Assembly: GCA_003142535.1 (NCBI GenBank) | Contig: PLMQ01000068.1 | Span: 16,048-80,047, forward strand | Origin: Syntrophaceae bacterium | GTDB taxonomy: Bacteria; Desulfobacterota; Syntrophia; Syntrophales; Smithellaceae | Length of the DNA stretch: 64,000 nucleotides | Reading direction: 5' to 3' | In this document: positions 33,366-42,132 of the stretch, one piece after another | How the letters are laid out: every line of letters begins with the position of its first letter | Position numbering within the stretch: the stretch's first letter is position 1 | The notes under the pieces: generated by a model | The model's database searches: none | Told to the model about the DNA's origin: nothing | Seen by the model: the letters and a program-made list of their open reading frames with translations, nothing else | Program-made: the position numbers and the translations under genes

Positions 33366-33660
33366 AAATCCAACAATTATAATATCCGTACTTCTTCGGT
33401 ACTTCTTTTTTCCCAGATAAGTTGAATACGTTATAGCACTATTTATTTTTTTTAAAAGAAGAAAATCCACAGCCTTATTGATTACGGATATAATGACCAA
33501 TTTTACTCCAAGACGGCATCTTATGTATTTCATCTTACTATAAGGAAGAAATACGCTCATGGAAAAATTATGTTTACAGTGATATAGAATATTATATGAA
33601 ATCAGTCAAACTGTCGATGTATGGAGAACCTTTCCAACTCAATAATTGGTATCTAATATC

Positions 33661-35130
33661 ATGCCCATAAATTGCAATTATCATCCTTCTCAACAGGCAG
33701 CTCATCTGTGTCCCAAATGCAAAACTTATTTCTGCTCAAACTGTATCATCAAACGACAAATAGATTTGTATGGCTATATAAAAGATATATTTATCTGCCC
33801 AAAATGCAATATCTACACTAAAGCACTAACAGTTAGTCATAACATCGAACCATTTTGGACAAGATTACCAAAAATATTTAAGTATCCGCTACAACGACAG
33901 CCGATAATCTTATTGCTGGTTTTTGCTTTACTCAGCATCCTTTTATCGATCATATTCAAATTTGAAATTATTATACTATATGCATTTGGCATTATTATAC
34001 CAATTGCATGTTTCGGAGTTGCAATAACCTATTCCTATGCTGTGTTAACAACCACCGTACACGGGAATTTTAAAGCACCGGAAATAAACATGGAGTTAAT
34101 TAATAATAATTCTGGGGTCATCTTTAAGCAATTGGTTATCTTTTTACTTGTTGGTGGAATTTTCCATGAGCTATCTAAAATAAGTTCGCTTCTTGCCGGA
34201 TTGTTTTCACTGTTATCATGGCTCCTTTTACCGGCGATTATTATCATCCTTGCTGAAACAAAAAGTATTCTGGCCGCAATCAACCCGCAAGTAATTGTTC
34301 GGTTAGCTTGGAGAATAGGCTCTCCTTATTTACTTATGTTTTTGTTTCTGTTTACTTTAGCTTCTGCTCCTGGTTTCATAGCCGGTTTAATAGGAAAATT
34401 TATCCCTCAATACATTAGCATACTTCTAGTTGCTATTTTAACTTTCTATTATATGTTAGTTGCCTATCATCTGATGGGCTATGTTCTTTTCCAATATCAT
34501 GAAAAGGTGGGATATGAAATTGATTATGCCGGTGAACCTGTAAATATTCCCAAGACGCTGATTGATAACGCCTCAATCACAAATAAACGTCTTAATGATG
34601 AACTTCTCATCAGACTTAATATTTTAGCAAAAGAAGGTAATGTTGATAAAGCAATAGCTTTAATCCGGGAAGAAACTCAAGGTAACATCACTGATCCAAT
34701 TATTGCCGAACGCTACTTTAACCTATTGCAAATCAAACAGATGAATCCGGAGTTATTGGAACACGGCAGAAATTACATTCAACTATTAATTAAGACTAAT
34801 CAAAAAGAGAAACTCTGTGAGGTCTATTTGACATGTAAATTCATTGGTGAAAATTTTATTACTGACGCCGGCAGTCTTTACATAATTGCCAAAGCTTTAA
34901 ACGAAAAGAATAATCATGCTGAAGCAAAGCAGGCTTTCGAACGATTTATTGCTATGGATGACAAGCATCCTCTGGTTCCCAATGCCTCTTTTTTTATTGC
35001 CAAGATATTAAATGAAAAGTTCCATGAACCTCAAAAAGCGTCAGAAATAATTAAATCTATAATCAATAAATACCCCTTTCACGAAAATACAGCTTACGTC
35101 CAGACTTACCTGAAACAGATTAAATTGTAA
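33661..35130 (+). CDS. Polytopic membrane protein with B-box-like zinc finger and TPR tail
   Basis: 489 aa from ATG 33661 (a TTG at 33646 is possible). Residues 3-60 carry a B-box/zinc-ribbon-like set: CNYHPSQQAAHLCPKCKTYF, CSNC and CPKC. Five to six hydrophobic helices follow (about 80-290: PIILLLVFALLSILLSIIF, YILLVAILTFYYMLVAYHLM-like), similar to DUF4013/YIP1-type membrane domains. The last 180 residues look like TPRs (RLNDELLIRLNILAKEGNVD, KALNEKNNHAEAKQAFERFI). Possibly a membrane scaffold. Divergent relation to neighbours; no operon partner on the same strand. Confidence 0.6.
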   Translation: MPINCNYHPSQQAAHLCPKCKTYFCSNCIIKRQIDLYGYIKDIFICPKCNIYTKALTVSHNIEPFWTRLPKIFKYPLQRQPIILLLVFALLSILLSIIFKFEIIILYAFGIIIPIACFGVAITYSYAVLTTTVHGNFKAPEINMELINNNSGVIFKQLVIFLLVGGIFHELSKISSLLAGLFSLLSWLLLPAIIIILAETKSILAAINPQVIVRLAWRIGSPYLLMFLFLFTLASAPGFIAGLIGKFIPQYISILLVAILTFYYMLVAYHLMGYVLFQYHEKVGYEIDYAGEPVNIPKTLIDNASITNKRLNDELLIRLNILAKEGNVDKAIALIREETQGNITDPIIAERYFNLLQIKQMNPELLEHGRNYIQLLIKTNQKEKLCEVYLTCKFIGENFITDAGSLYIIAKALNEKNNHAEAKQAFERFIAMDDKHPLVPNASFFIAKILNEKFHEPQKASEIIKSIINKYPFHENTAYVQTYLKQIKL

Positions 35131-35225
35131 TTAGCAATAAATCATCCCATCATGTTGCCGGCAATTGCCGCTTCCGGTGAGTTTGAAAAACGATCCCGCA
35201 ATATTTGCAAAAGACGAACACTTTT

Positions 35226-36617
35226 TTATTTTTCACCTCTTTTTGCACTGAGCTGAGCCAATTCCAGTATTGAGGGCGCGAGACGCGGATGATTGGGAGC
35301 AATTAATAAGACTTCATCCAGTATTTTTTCCGCTTCGTCAAGCTTTCTGGAATTGGCAAAAACATGACATAAATGCAGAAGCATAGCGGGATCAATTTTA
35401 GGTTTATCTACTAACTTGCAATATTCCAGATATGTATCAAGCAATGCTCTTTCCGAATCTGCTTCTCTGCTCAATACGAGCATTCTTCTTCTTGCTGTTT
35501 TGTGGAATTCATCCGATGCCGGCTGCAGCTTGTCAATATTGTATAGTTGTTTTAATGCGATACTGTGATTTTCATCAATTGCTAGAATCTCGAGCAATAA
35601 AGGTCTTGCTCCCTTCATATCCAAAGTCTCGATTTTCTGCAACGCCTTCTCCAGCAGAGGCGTTATTGCTTCTTTCGGATCGGGCGCATCTTCAAATACT
35701 TTATGATTATCTGTCCTAAATATCTTAATAATCAGGAATCCGAGAAATGCACCACCCGCTAACCCGCCAATATGGGCCATATAAGCCACATTACTATTCT
35801 TAAAGTATATTAAGCTAAATGCTTCAATAGCTAGCCAAAGTGGTAAGAGCAGTATGGCGTAAACCCGAATGTAGCCAAAATAGAATCCCAGTGAATAAAA
35901 AATATTTATTTTTGTTCTTCCGTAAGCAACTGCATATGCTCCCATTAGTCCAGAAATGGCACCGGAAGCGCCGATCAAAGGGATTGTGCTCTCTATATTA
36001 AAAAAGGAAAATAGCTCTACGGCAGACACGCCGCCTAAAAGATAGACGATTATATATGTTATTCTGCCAAATCCCAATTCCAATATGCATCCGACAAGCC
36101 ATAAAAAAATCATATTACCCAATAAATGCATAAAATCAGCATGTAAAAACATATGGCTAAAAACGGTAAAAAGATTATGATTTGCCGGAATAAAACCATA
36201 TTTCATGGAAAATACTTGCTTCAAAATATTATCATATTGCGTCCGCAGATCTCGCCATGTTTTATATTGTGGGTCAGCAGTGGTAATGATCTGGTCACTA
36301 AGTAACAGGCTTTTGAACTTTCTGTCCCGAAACATTTCCAAATAATATTGTTTCATTATTTCGCTGTCCGGATTTGTTTGCTCCGGCTGTTTTATATCTT
36401 GTTGGACATCGTTCTGCCCTTTCTTGTATTTTATATATTCGTTGACTTCTATTTCACGGAGACCTGATTTAACGTAATATGTGTTAGCTTCCTGTTCGAA
36501 CTTATCATCTCCAGATTGAAGAAAGAAAAAGACGAAACAATTAATCAAAATAATAATGATAGTAATCCAGGGAAGGTTCTTCTTATTTAGTTTTCCGGTC
36601 AGTGGAATTATCAACAT
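35226..36617 (-). CDS. Rhomboid-family intramembrane serine protease with TPR tail
   Basis: 463 aa. The rhomboid core spans about residues 140-295: FSHMFLHADFMHLLGNMIFL (helix 2), GASGAISG with nucleophile Ser 218, and the catalytic His 282 in MAHIGGLAGG. An N-terminal helix (15-34) precedes a long insert. After the core, about 150 residues form TPR-like helices (ALLDTYLEYCKLVDKPKIDP, LDEAEKILDEVLLIAPNHPR). It cleaves membrane-embedded substrates; which ones is unknown. Transcribed with the MltG-like gene downstream-facing on the same strand. Confidence 0.85.
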   Translation of the reverse strand: MLIIPLTGKLNKKNLPWITIIIILINCFVFFFLQSGDDKFEQEANTYYVKSGLREIEVNEYIKYKKGQNDVQQDIKQPEQTNPDSEIMKQYYLEMFRDRKFKSLLLSDQIITTADPQYKTWRDLRTQYDNILKQVFSMKYGFIPANHNLFTVFSHMFLHADFMHLLGNMIFLWLVGCILELGFGRITYIIVYLLGGVSAVELFSFFNIESTIPLIGASGAISGLMGAYAVAYGRTKINIFYSLGFYFGYIRVYAILLLPLWLAIEAFSLIYFKNSNVAYMAHIGGLAGGAFLGFLIIKIFRTDNHKVFEDAPDPKEAITPLLEKALQKIETLDMKGARPLLLEILAIDENHSIALKQLYNIDKLQPASDEFHKTARRRMLVLSREADSERALLDTYLEYCKLVDKPKIDPAMLLHLCHVFANSRKLDEAEKILDEVLLIAPNHPRLAPSILELAQLSAKRGEK

Positions 36618-36700
36618 TTAATGAGAGTTTCCTTTTTACTTATAAATCGAATAAAAAATACTCAGGTCGTCTTAATCAACATGAATAGTCATTATTGTTT

Positions 36701-37714
36701 TTAGTTTTTATTGTGACGATAATAATTAATTGCCCGATTATGCATTTCAAGAGAAGAAGAAAAATAGTTTGAACCATCTCCTTTGGAGACAAAATAAAGA
36801 TAATCAACTTTAGCAGGATAGAGCACGGCGTTTAAAGAATCAATTCCAGGATTGGCAATAGGACTAGGAGGCAAGCCGCTGATCATATATGTATTGTATG
36901 GCGAATTTCTTTTCAAATGATTCTTTGTAATCTTTCCATTAATATTTTCTAGTTCATAAACAGCAGTGGCATCGCTCTGCAGCCGCATTCCCTTTTTAAG
37001 TCTGTTGTGAAATACAGCTGAAATCAGTGGTTTCTCCGCTCGGTTGTCCGTTGCTTTGCCCACAATAGAAGCAAAAGTAACAAATTGATTGATATCAAAT
37101 CCGAGTTCTTCCGCCCCTTTCATCATTTCCGGCGTAACTCTTTTCCAGAAATGATGAACCATTATTTTCATAATCAGACGTGTGTCCATCGAACTGTCGA
37201 AAATATAATTCTCCGGAAAAAGATATCCTTCAATAGATTTTGCTTTAATTCCCAGTGTGTTTAGAAAATCGTGGTCAATCGCCAGTGTTAAGAAAGTTTC
37301 CTTATCAAAGAATTTAAACACAACTAGCCGTTCGGCAATTTCTTTTGTAGTCAAATTTTCGGGAATGGCAATATGATAAAGTTTAATCTCTCTGCTTAAC
37401 AATTTATCAATGATTTCTACCGGTGTCATGGAATCACTGAGTTGATATTCACCAGCACGGAAGGCATTAGTAGCTCCCTTGGTAAAAGCTAGGCAATAGA
37501 ATAAAAAACGGCTTTTTATCAATCCCGCTTTATTAAGAATTTCTGTTGTTTTGACAAAGCTGGACCCGGTCGGTATATCAACAATCACTGCAGCTTTGTT
37601 ACCATTGGGGTTAATAGGAGTCGCCGCATAATTAAGGATCACTATAAAAAATCCAATAATGATGACCACGCACGCAACAATTATATATATCGCTATTTTT
37701 GTAGATTTCTTCAT
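36701..37714 (-). CDS. MltG/YceG-like protein lacking the catalytic glutamate
   Basis: 337 aa with an N-terminal membrane anchor (about 7-30) and the YceG fold: LysM-like start, VPENLTTKEIAERL-type segment (IPENLTTKEIAERL), IEGYLFPENYIF, and the core ASIVGKATDNRAEKPLISAV followed by RLKKGMRLQSDATAVYEL. In active MltG the core reads ASIVEKE; here Gly 219 replaces the catalytic Glu. The protein would not be expected to cleave glycan strands and may bind or regulate. A truncated paralogue lies at 59443-59790. Why an island carries it is unclear. Confidence 0.85.
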   Translation of the reverse strand: MKKSTKIAIYIIVACVVIIIGFFIVILNYAATPINPNGNKAAVIVDIPTGSSFVKTTEILNKAGLIKSRFLFYCLAFTKGATNAFRAGEYQLSDSMTPVEIIDKLLSREIKLYHIAIPENLTTKEIAERLVVFKFFDKETFLTLAIDHDFLNTLGIKAKSIEGYLFPENYIFDSSMDTRLIMKIMVHHFWKRVTPEMMKGAEELGFDINQFVTFASIVGKATDNRAEKPLISAVFHNRLKKGMRLQSDATAVYELENINGKITKNHLKRNSPYNTYMISGLPPSPIANPGIDSLNAVLYPAKVDYLYFVSKGDGSNYFSSSLEMHNRAINYYRHNKN

Positions 37715-37820
37715 TATAATTACGGGATCTTTCTATTCCAAGTTGCTTTTGCGACTTATTTACTACTGATGAAGCAAGCTGTTAAATTGAATGTATTTAT
37801 ATTATGGTTAATGATGTTTA

Positions 37821-38543
37821 TTAACATAGTCCCCTTTTCACGGCACTCTCTAGCCAACTGCTATCACCTAATTCGCTTGCTTTCTTAAAATCTCTATACA
37901 TATTTTGGTTATCACCAATTATTTCATACAAATTGCCTCTATATATGTATAATTGAACATAAATTGGATTAATAAGAATTGCTTTACTAAAATCTTCAAT
38001 TGCATTTTTATACCTTTTTAATGCCCCATAATGCCATCCTCTGCATAAGTAATATTCGCAATTCTGCGAATCAATTTCTATTAATCGGGTATCATCTTCT
38101 AGAGCTTCCTTATGTTTGCCCATATCCCAATATATTACTGCCCGAGCAAGGTAGCCACTTGGATCTCTTGGTTTGAGTTGAATAGCTTGATTAAAATCAT
38201 TTAAAGCTTTTTGATATTTTTTAATAGCGGCATATGCTCTACCACGATTTATGTAATGGAAATTATCAGATGAATTTATATTTATTGCCGCACTGTGATC
38301 ATCTATTGCTAGGTCAAATTTGTTTAGTTGGCTATATGCTAGTCCCCTAGAATGATAAGCCTCTTCTTTTTTAGGGTTTAATAAAATGGATTTGCTCAAT
38401 AATTTAATTGCTTGTGAAGGATTACTAAAGCCTCCTATCTGATAATCCCAGAATTCCATAGCATTTAAATAATATTCAGAGTCTGACTTGTCATCGTCTA
38501 ACTGCTTTTTCTGGTTTTTTCCGGGTAAATTAAAAATTCCCAT
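37821..38543 (-). CDS. TPR-repeat protein
   Basis: 240 aa from ATG 38543 (AGGAG eight bases upstream; an upstream ATG at 38561 has none). Five to six tetratricopeptide repeats run from about residue 40 to 225, e.g. EEAYHSRGLAYSQLNKFDLA, DNFHYINRGRAYAAIKKYQK and PSGYLARAVIYWDMGKHKEA. No signal peptide. A generic protein-interaction scaffold, transcribed in line with the MltG-like gene. Confidence 0.8.
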   Translation of the reverse strand: MGIFNLPGKNQKKQLDDDKSDSEYYLNAMEFWDYQIGGFSNPSQAIKLLSKSILLNPKKEEAYHSRGLAYSQLNKFDLAIDDHSAAININSSDNFHYINRGRAYAAIKKYQKALNDFNQAIQLKPRDPSGYLARAVIYWDMGKHKEALEDDTRLIEIDSQNCEYYLCRGWHYGALKRYKNAIEDFSKAILINPIYVQLYIYRGNLYEIIGDNQNMYRDFKKASELGDSSWLESAVKRGLC

Positions 38544-38663
38544 ATCATATGCTCCTATCATAGGATATTCATTAATTTATTGTGAAGTTTAGCTTTCATT
38601 ACATATCAAACACCAACAGCTTGCTCAACCTTAGCAAGTATATCTTTTAAATTATAAGACATT

Positions 38664-38735
38664 TTAATCAATTCCGGCAACAATTACGAAAGCCATAATC
38701 AAAAGGATTAAAAAAAGCATCTTAAATATTTTCAT
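38664..38735 (-). CDS. 23-residue hydrophobic mini-protein
   Basis: MKIFKMLFLILLIMAFVIVA then GID-stop, read from ATG 38735 with AAAGGGA upstream. A single membrane-spanning helix with a basic start, as in small membrane regulators or type I toxins. Support is only the start context and composition. Confidence 0.3.
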   Translation of the reverse strand: MKIFKMLFLILLIMAFVIVAGID

Positions 38736-38831
38736 TTGTTATTCCCTTTATTTCTGTTCCAATAATTGATCTACCTTTGATACTCATACTACAATCATTA
38801 CTACATTATTTCATAACAACTGCACCACTTT

Positions 38832-39110
38832 CTATTTTCCATCCGCCATCTTCTTTAATTCTCTTCCCACCTTGAAAAACGGCAATCTCTTTGCTTTCAC
38901 CTCCACATATTCCCCAAGTTTGGGATTCCTGCCTTTATAAGCCTTATACTGCCGAACAGTGAAACTCCCAAATCCCCTGATCTCTATTCTGCCGCCATCC
39001 TTAAGAGTTTTCGTAAACCTGTCAAAAACAAGATTTATAATATCCGTTGCCTGTTTTTCAGTCAGGTTATTTTTTACCATCAGTGCCGTAATCAAATCAG
39101 ATTTGTTCAT
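38832..39110 (-). CDS. HU/IHF-family DNA-bending protein
   Basis: 92 aa from ATG 39110 (GGAAGAGG upstream; a longer start at 39134 adds eight residues). MNKSDLITALMVKNNLTEKQ, GGRIEIRGFGSFTVRQY and the DNA-intercalating GRNPKLGE turn (here Pro present) give a complete HU/IHF fold, closest to IHF-beta by the RGFGSF motif. Could serve as host factor for the island's integrase or origin. Confidence 0.9.
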   Translation of the reverse strand: MNKSDLITALMVKNNLTEKQATDIINLVFDRFTKTLKDGGRIEIRGFGSFTVRQYKAYKGRNPKLGEYVEVKAKRLPFFKVGRELKKMADGK

Positions 39111-39270
39111 ATTCTTTGCCTCTTCCTTATCCATTATAGATGCTCTAAGTATATATATTAATTAATATAGTGCAACCAATTTATTATGAAAGGAGGCTAA
39201 ATATTCAAGCACAGTCAGCATCAGTTCAACAAACACTAATCAAATACAATTCAGAAAGGAGAAAACAAAC

Positions 39271-39633
39271 ATGCTTAATCAGACAATCATTGTAGGACAT
39301 CTGGGAGAAGATCCCAAGGAATTCTTTTCAGCGGAGGGAGTCGCAGTAACATCATTCGATCTGGCTTTTCAGGCAGCAAAGAAGAAAACCTGTTGGATCA
39401 AAATTGTCTGCTTCAAGTCCTTAGCCGAATTATGTCAAAAATATTTACACAAAGGAGCTAAGATCGCCATTTCCGGCCAGCTTGATGCGAATAAATGGAC
39501 TGACAAGGATGGTCAGAATCACACCAGCTTCCAGATCATCGGTAATTCGCTGGAGTTCATCAAAACAGATGGGCGCGGCTTTAAAGATGGCGAAGCCACA
39601 GTGGAGACCATCAACGAAGAAGCACCATTTTAA
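39271..39633 (+). CDS. ssb: Single-stranded DNA-binding protein
   Basis: 120 aa OB-fold SSB: LNQTIIVGHLGEDPKEFFSA, WIKIVCFKSLAELCQKYLHK, GAKIAISGQLDANKWTDKDG, and an acidic C-terminal tip ending EEAPF like the DDDIPF partner-binding tail. AGAAAGGAG ribosome-binding site. First gene of the recombination module; the next coding units follow closely on the same strand. Confidence 0.92.
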   Translation: MLNQTIIVGHLGEDPKEFFSAEGVAVTSFDLAFQAAKKKTCWIKIVCFKSLAELCQKYLHKGAKIAISGQLDANKWTDKDGQNHTSFQIIGNSLEFIKTDGRGFKDGEATVETINEEAPF

Positions 39634-39647
39634 ATAAGGAGGTGTCG

Positions 39648-39749
39648 ATGAAGGCGAAGACAATACAGATAATCATTACAATTATCGCAGCAATCGCCGA
39701 TATCTTGATTTCCTCAAGAGGCAATAAAAATAAAGGAGGTAAGAAATAA
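39648..39749 (+). CDS. 33-residue membrane mini-protein
   Basis: MKAKTIQIIITIIAAIADIL then ISSRGNKNKGGKK, with AAGGAGG seven bases before ATG 39648. Its stop overlaps the next start (TAATG), so it is translationally coupled to the annealing-protein gene. One hydrophobic helix with basic ends. Confidence 0.55.
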   Translation: MKAKTIQIIITIIAAIADILISSRGNKNKGGKK

Positions 39750-40753
39750 TGACAAGTGCTGAAGCTCTCAAACGGAGTGAAAAATCACAGAATTTAAAAG
39801 TATTTCATCTGGAAGATTCACCCTGGTATTATGTGGAAAGCGAGGAAGGAAAAATCTGTTACAAGGTTTGCTATGAAAGCGACACGGAATATCATTGCAA
39901 CTGCGCCGATTTTGCCAAGGGTTTCAAAAACGACCAGAACTTTAAATGCAAGCATATCATGGCAGTCATGAATTCCATCACGGAAGGCGATTCCGAGAAT
40001 GTTCATTATCTGGAAAGATGGAGACCCAAGCTGGACGAAAGCTTCATCAAAAAGATCGATGACAAGGATTTCGTTCTCTACTCTGGATTATTGGATGTCG
40101 CCCATCAGAAGAATCTAATCAGTGTGGATGTTGAGCTTATTCAGTTTCCCTCTGATGATAATAAGCAGACAGCTATCTGCAAGGCAACAGTGAAAACATT
40201 TGACGGCAAGATATTTGCCGATATCGGTGATGCCAATCCGCAAAACTGCAATTCCAAGGTGGCCAAACACTTGATCCGCATGGCTAGCACCAGAGCAAAA
40301 GCACGCGCATTTCGGGATATGGACAATATCGGCATGACCGCTCTCGAAGAACTGGGAGATCTGAATGAAGTCACCGGCAATAAACCTCATGCTCATACTC
40401 AAAGTGACAATGTAAAACCTTTTATCAAACCAGTCAAGAAAGCGGAGCCGGTCATTCCGGCAAATGCCAAGGCTGAAACGAAAGAAGAAGTCAATGTTTC
40501 TAATGAGACCAAACCGAAGAAAACCAAGGTGGCAAAACCAGGCAACGGAAATGGTAACGGCACTGCTAAAACAGAGAAAGTTCCTTTAATGAGCGAGGCG
40601 CAGAAATCAGCTTTATTCAATCTCAGTCGCAGACGCGGATTTTCTGTCGAGGATATTGAAAAAAGAGCCACGGAAAAATACGGAGTGCCGGTTGAACAAT
40701 TAACTTCTGTCAATGCCGGAGAATTTATCCGTTATCTGCAGCAAGCATCATAA
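39749..40753 (+). CDS. SWIM zinc finger plus Rad52-like annealing protein
   Basis: 334 aa. SWIM-type zinc ligands Cys 50, Cys 52, Cys 67 and His 69 (CxC-x14-CxH). The middle domain (about 100-215) reads YSGLLDVAHQKNLISVDVEL, KATVKTFDGKIFADIGDANP and AKHLIRMASTRAKARAFRDM. The beta-sheet followed by a TRAKARA helix is the pattern of Rad52-like single-strand annealing proteins. A Lys/Gly-rich linker leads to a C-terminal domain SEAQKSALFNLSRRRGFSVE. With SSB before it and a RecB-like nuclease after it, it probably anneals strands in island replication and recombination. Confidence 0.7.
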   Translation: MTSAEALKRSEKSQNLKVFHLEDSPWYYVESEEGKICYKVCYESDTEYHCNCADFAKGFKNDQNFKCKHIMAVMNSITEGDSENVHYLERWRPKLDESFIKKIDDKDFVLYSGLLDVAHQKNLISVDVELIQFPSDDNKQTAICKATVKTFDGKIFADIGDANPQNCNSKVAKHLIRMASTRAKARAFRDMDNIGMTALEELGDLNEVTGNKPHAHTQSDNVKPFIKPVKKAEPVIPANAKAETKEEVNVSNETKPKKTKVAKPGNGNGNGTAKTEKVPLMSEAQKSALFNLSRRRGFSVEDIEKRATEKYGVPVEQLTSVNAGEFIRYLQQAS

Positions 40754-40790
40754 CCAATCACAATTAAACCAATAGCGCCATCTCCGTAAC

Positions 40791-40853
40791 CGGGGACAGG
40801 GATATCTTTATTTATTAATCAGCCTTTTACTGGCTTAGGCATTCCTGTCCCTA
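40791..40853. promoter_or_regulatory. Stem-loop between annealing-protein and nuclease genes
   Basis: GGGGACAGG pairs with CCTGTCCC over a 40-base interior that contains a second small stem (AGCC / GGCT). No strong T-run. Possible processing site or partial attenuator in the operon. Confidence 0.4.
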
Positions 40854-40900
40854 TTTCTTCACTACGCAGGGGTCTGCGCTTCCTAGAATTGAGGTGTACC

Positions 40901-41716
40901 ATGAATTTAAAAGAATTAAGAAAGGCGGATCATTTATCAGCCAGCGCCATCAATGACTACATCGACTGTGGACTCTTGTTTAAGTTTGGCAGGATAGATA
41001 AAATCCAGCAAGAGTTGAAGGCAGACGCCATGGAACTGGGTTCAGCAATTCATTTAGCGCTCGCTGATTTCCATACAGAAAAAATGAAAGGTAATTTGCT
41101 GTCCATTAAAGACCTGCAGGAATGCTTTGCAGCTCATTGGAAAAAGATTACCGATGGACGGAATGACATTTTATATGCGGAAGGAAATAATCCGGAAATC
41201 ATGCTCCTGCAAGGCAAAGAGTTGCTCACCGCTTATTATAATAAATCTTCCTGGAAAGATTTTGAGGTCATCGGCATTGAAGAAGCTTTCAGCTTTAACA
41301 TAGAAGGCTGCCCTGTTCCCATTATCGGAGCGATTGACCTCATTGAGCAGGATGCTGCCGGCACTGTTATCATCACTGATTTTAAAACTTCTGCCAGAGC
41401 CTATTCCAATGATGAGGTGAATAAAAATTTTCAATTAACTCTGTATCAGATGGCAGCAAAAGCAAAAGGCTATGGTGATGCGGATATTCTGTTGCGCTTC
41501 GATTGTCTTATAAAAACAAAATTACCAAAATTTGAATCTTTTTATACGACACGGGACACTACTGATGAAATCCGGGCACGCAGAAAAATCATTGAAGTCG
41601 CCAGAGGTATCGCTCAAGGAATATTCATTCCTAATGACAGTGCCAGCAATTACAAATGTAAAAACTGCTCTTTCAAGAAAAATTGTGATGCCTGGTTTAT
41701 GGAGGAAGCAGCATGA
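40901..41716 (+). CDS. RecB/Cas4-like PD-(D/E)XK exonuclease
   Basis: 271 aa from ATG 40901 (GAGGTG upstream). LSASAINDYIDCGLLFKFGR is the PDDEXK_1 start; HLALADFHTE, then VPIIGAIDLIEQDAAGTVII and TDFKTSAR supply His, Asp and DxK active-site residues; QLTLYQMAAKA is the Q-x(n)-Y motif. The Cys set CKNCSFKKNCDAW near the end with the early Cys suggests an iron-sulfur cluster as in AddB/Cas4. It works with the annealing protein as a two-component recombinase (lambda exo/bet-like logic). ATGA overlap with the next gene. Confidence 0.85.
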   Translation: MNLKELRKADHLSASAINDYIDCGLLFKFGRIDKIQQELKADAMELGSAIHLALADFHTEKMKGNLLSIKDLQECFAAHWKKITDGRNDILYAEGNNPEIMLLQGKELLTAYYNKSSWKDFEVIGIEEAFSFNIEGCPVPIIGAIDLIEQDAAGTVIITDFKTSARAYSNDEVNKNFQLTLYQMAAKAKGYGDADILLRFDCLIKTKLPKFESFYTTRDTTDEIRARRKIIEVARGIAQGIFIPNDSASNYKCKNCSFKKNCDAWFMEEAA

Positions 41717-42132
41717 CCAATGAAACTTTAGCGGAAGCTCAGGATTATCTTACAGTAGAAAAAGATGACGGATATAAACGCATCGTGGACATTCATCATT
41801 TATTACAGAGCCACAACATAAATGAAGTAATCGAGTTTTTGAAAGATTATCTTCGGGGAAAGGAACGAGCATTAAAAAGCATGATCCTGATTGATAAAAC
41901 ACATCATAAAGTAGATCAGTATGTCGCGGCAATGTTTCGGATGACCATGGCGATTAAAACACTGGAAGGAGAGGAGGTGGCAATAATTGAAAGATCTAAA
42001 CAAGGAGCAAATGAAAGCGGCAAGCTTCACAACCGGCATAGCAGCAGTGATAGCAGTTCCGGGGAGCGGAAAAACTTTCTCAATGGTAGCGCGCATAGGA
42101 TTTTTGGTAATGCAAAACAGCGTGCCGCCTGA
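41713..42132 (+). CDS. Small helical protein overlapping the helicase start
   Basis: 139 codons. Residues 1-92 (LTVEKDDGYKRIVDIHHLLQ, IDKTHHKVDQYVAAMFRMTM) look like a genuine helical protein. From about residue 93 the frame runs 146 bases inside the helicase gene, and the Ser/Gly/Asn-rich tail appears to be a shadow of helicase coding. An ancestral stop may have been lost. Coupled to the nuclease gene by ATGA. Confidence 0.5.
   Translation: MTNETLAEAQDYLTVEKDDGYKRIVDIHHLLQSHNINEVIEFLKDYLRGKERALKSMILIDKTHHKVDQYVAAMFRMTMAIKTLEGEEVAIIERSKQGANESGKLHNRHSSSDSSSGERKNFLNGSAHRIFGNAKQRAA

Noticed and set aside
33348..33560. 70-codon minus-strand frame
   Set aside because: No start signals and it crosses a perfect inverted repeat; better explained as intergenic.
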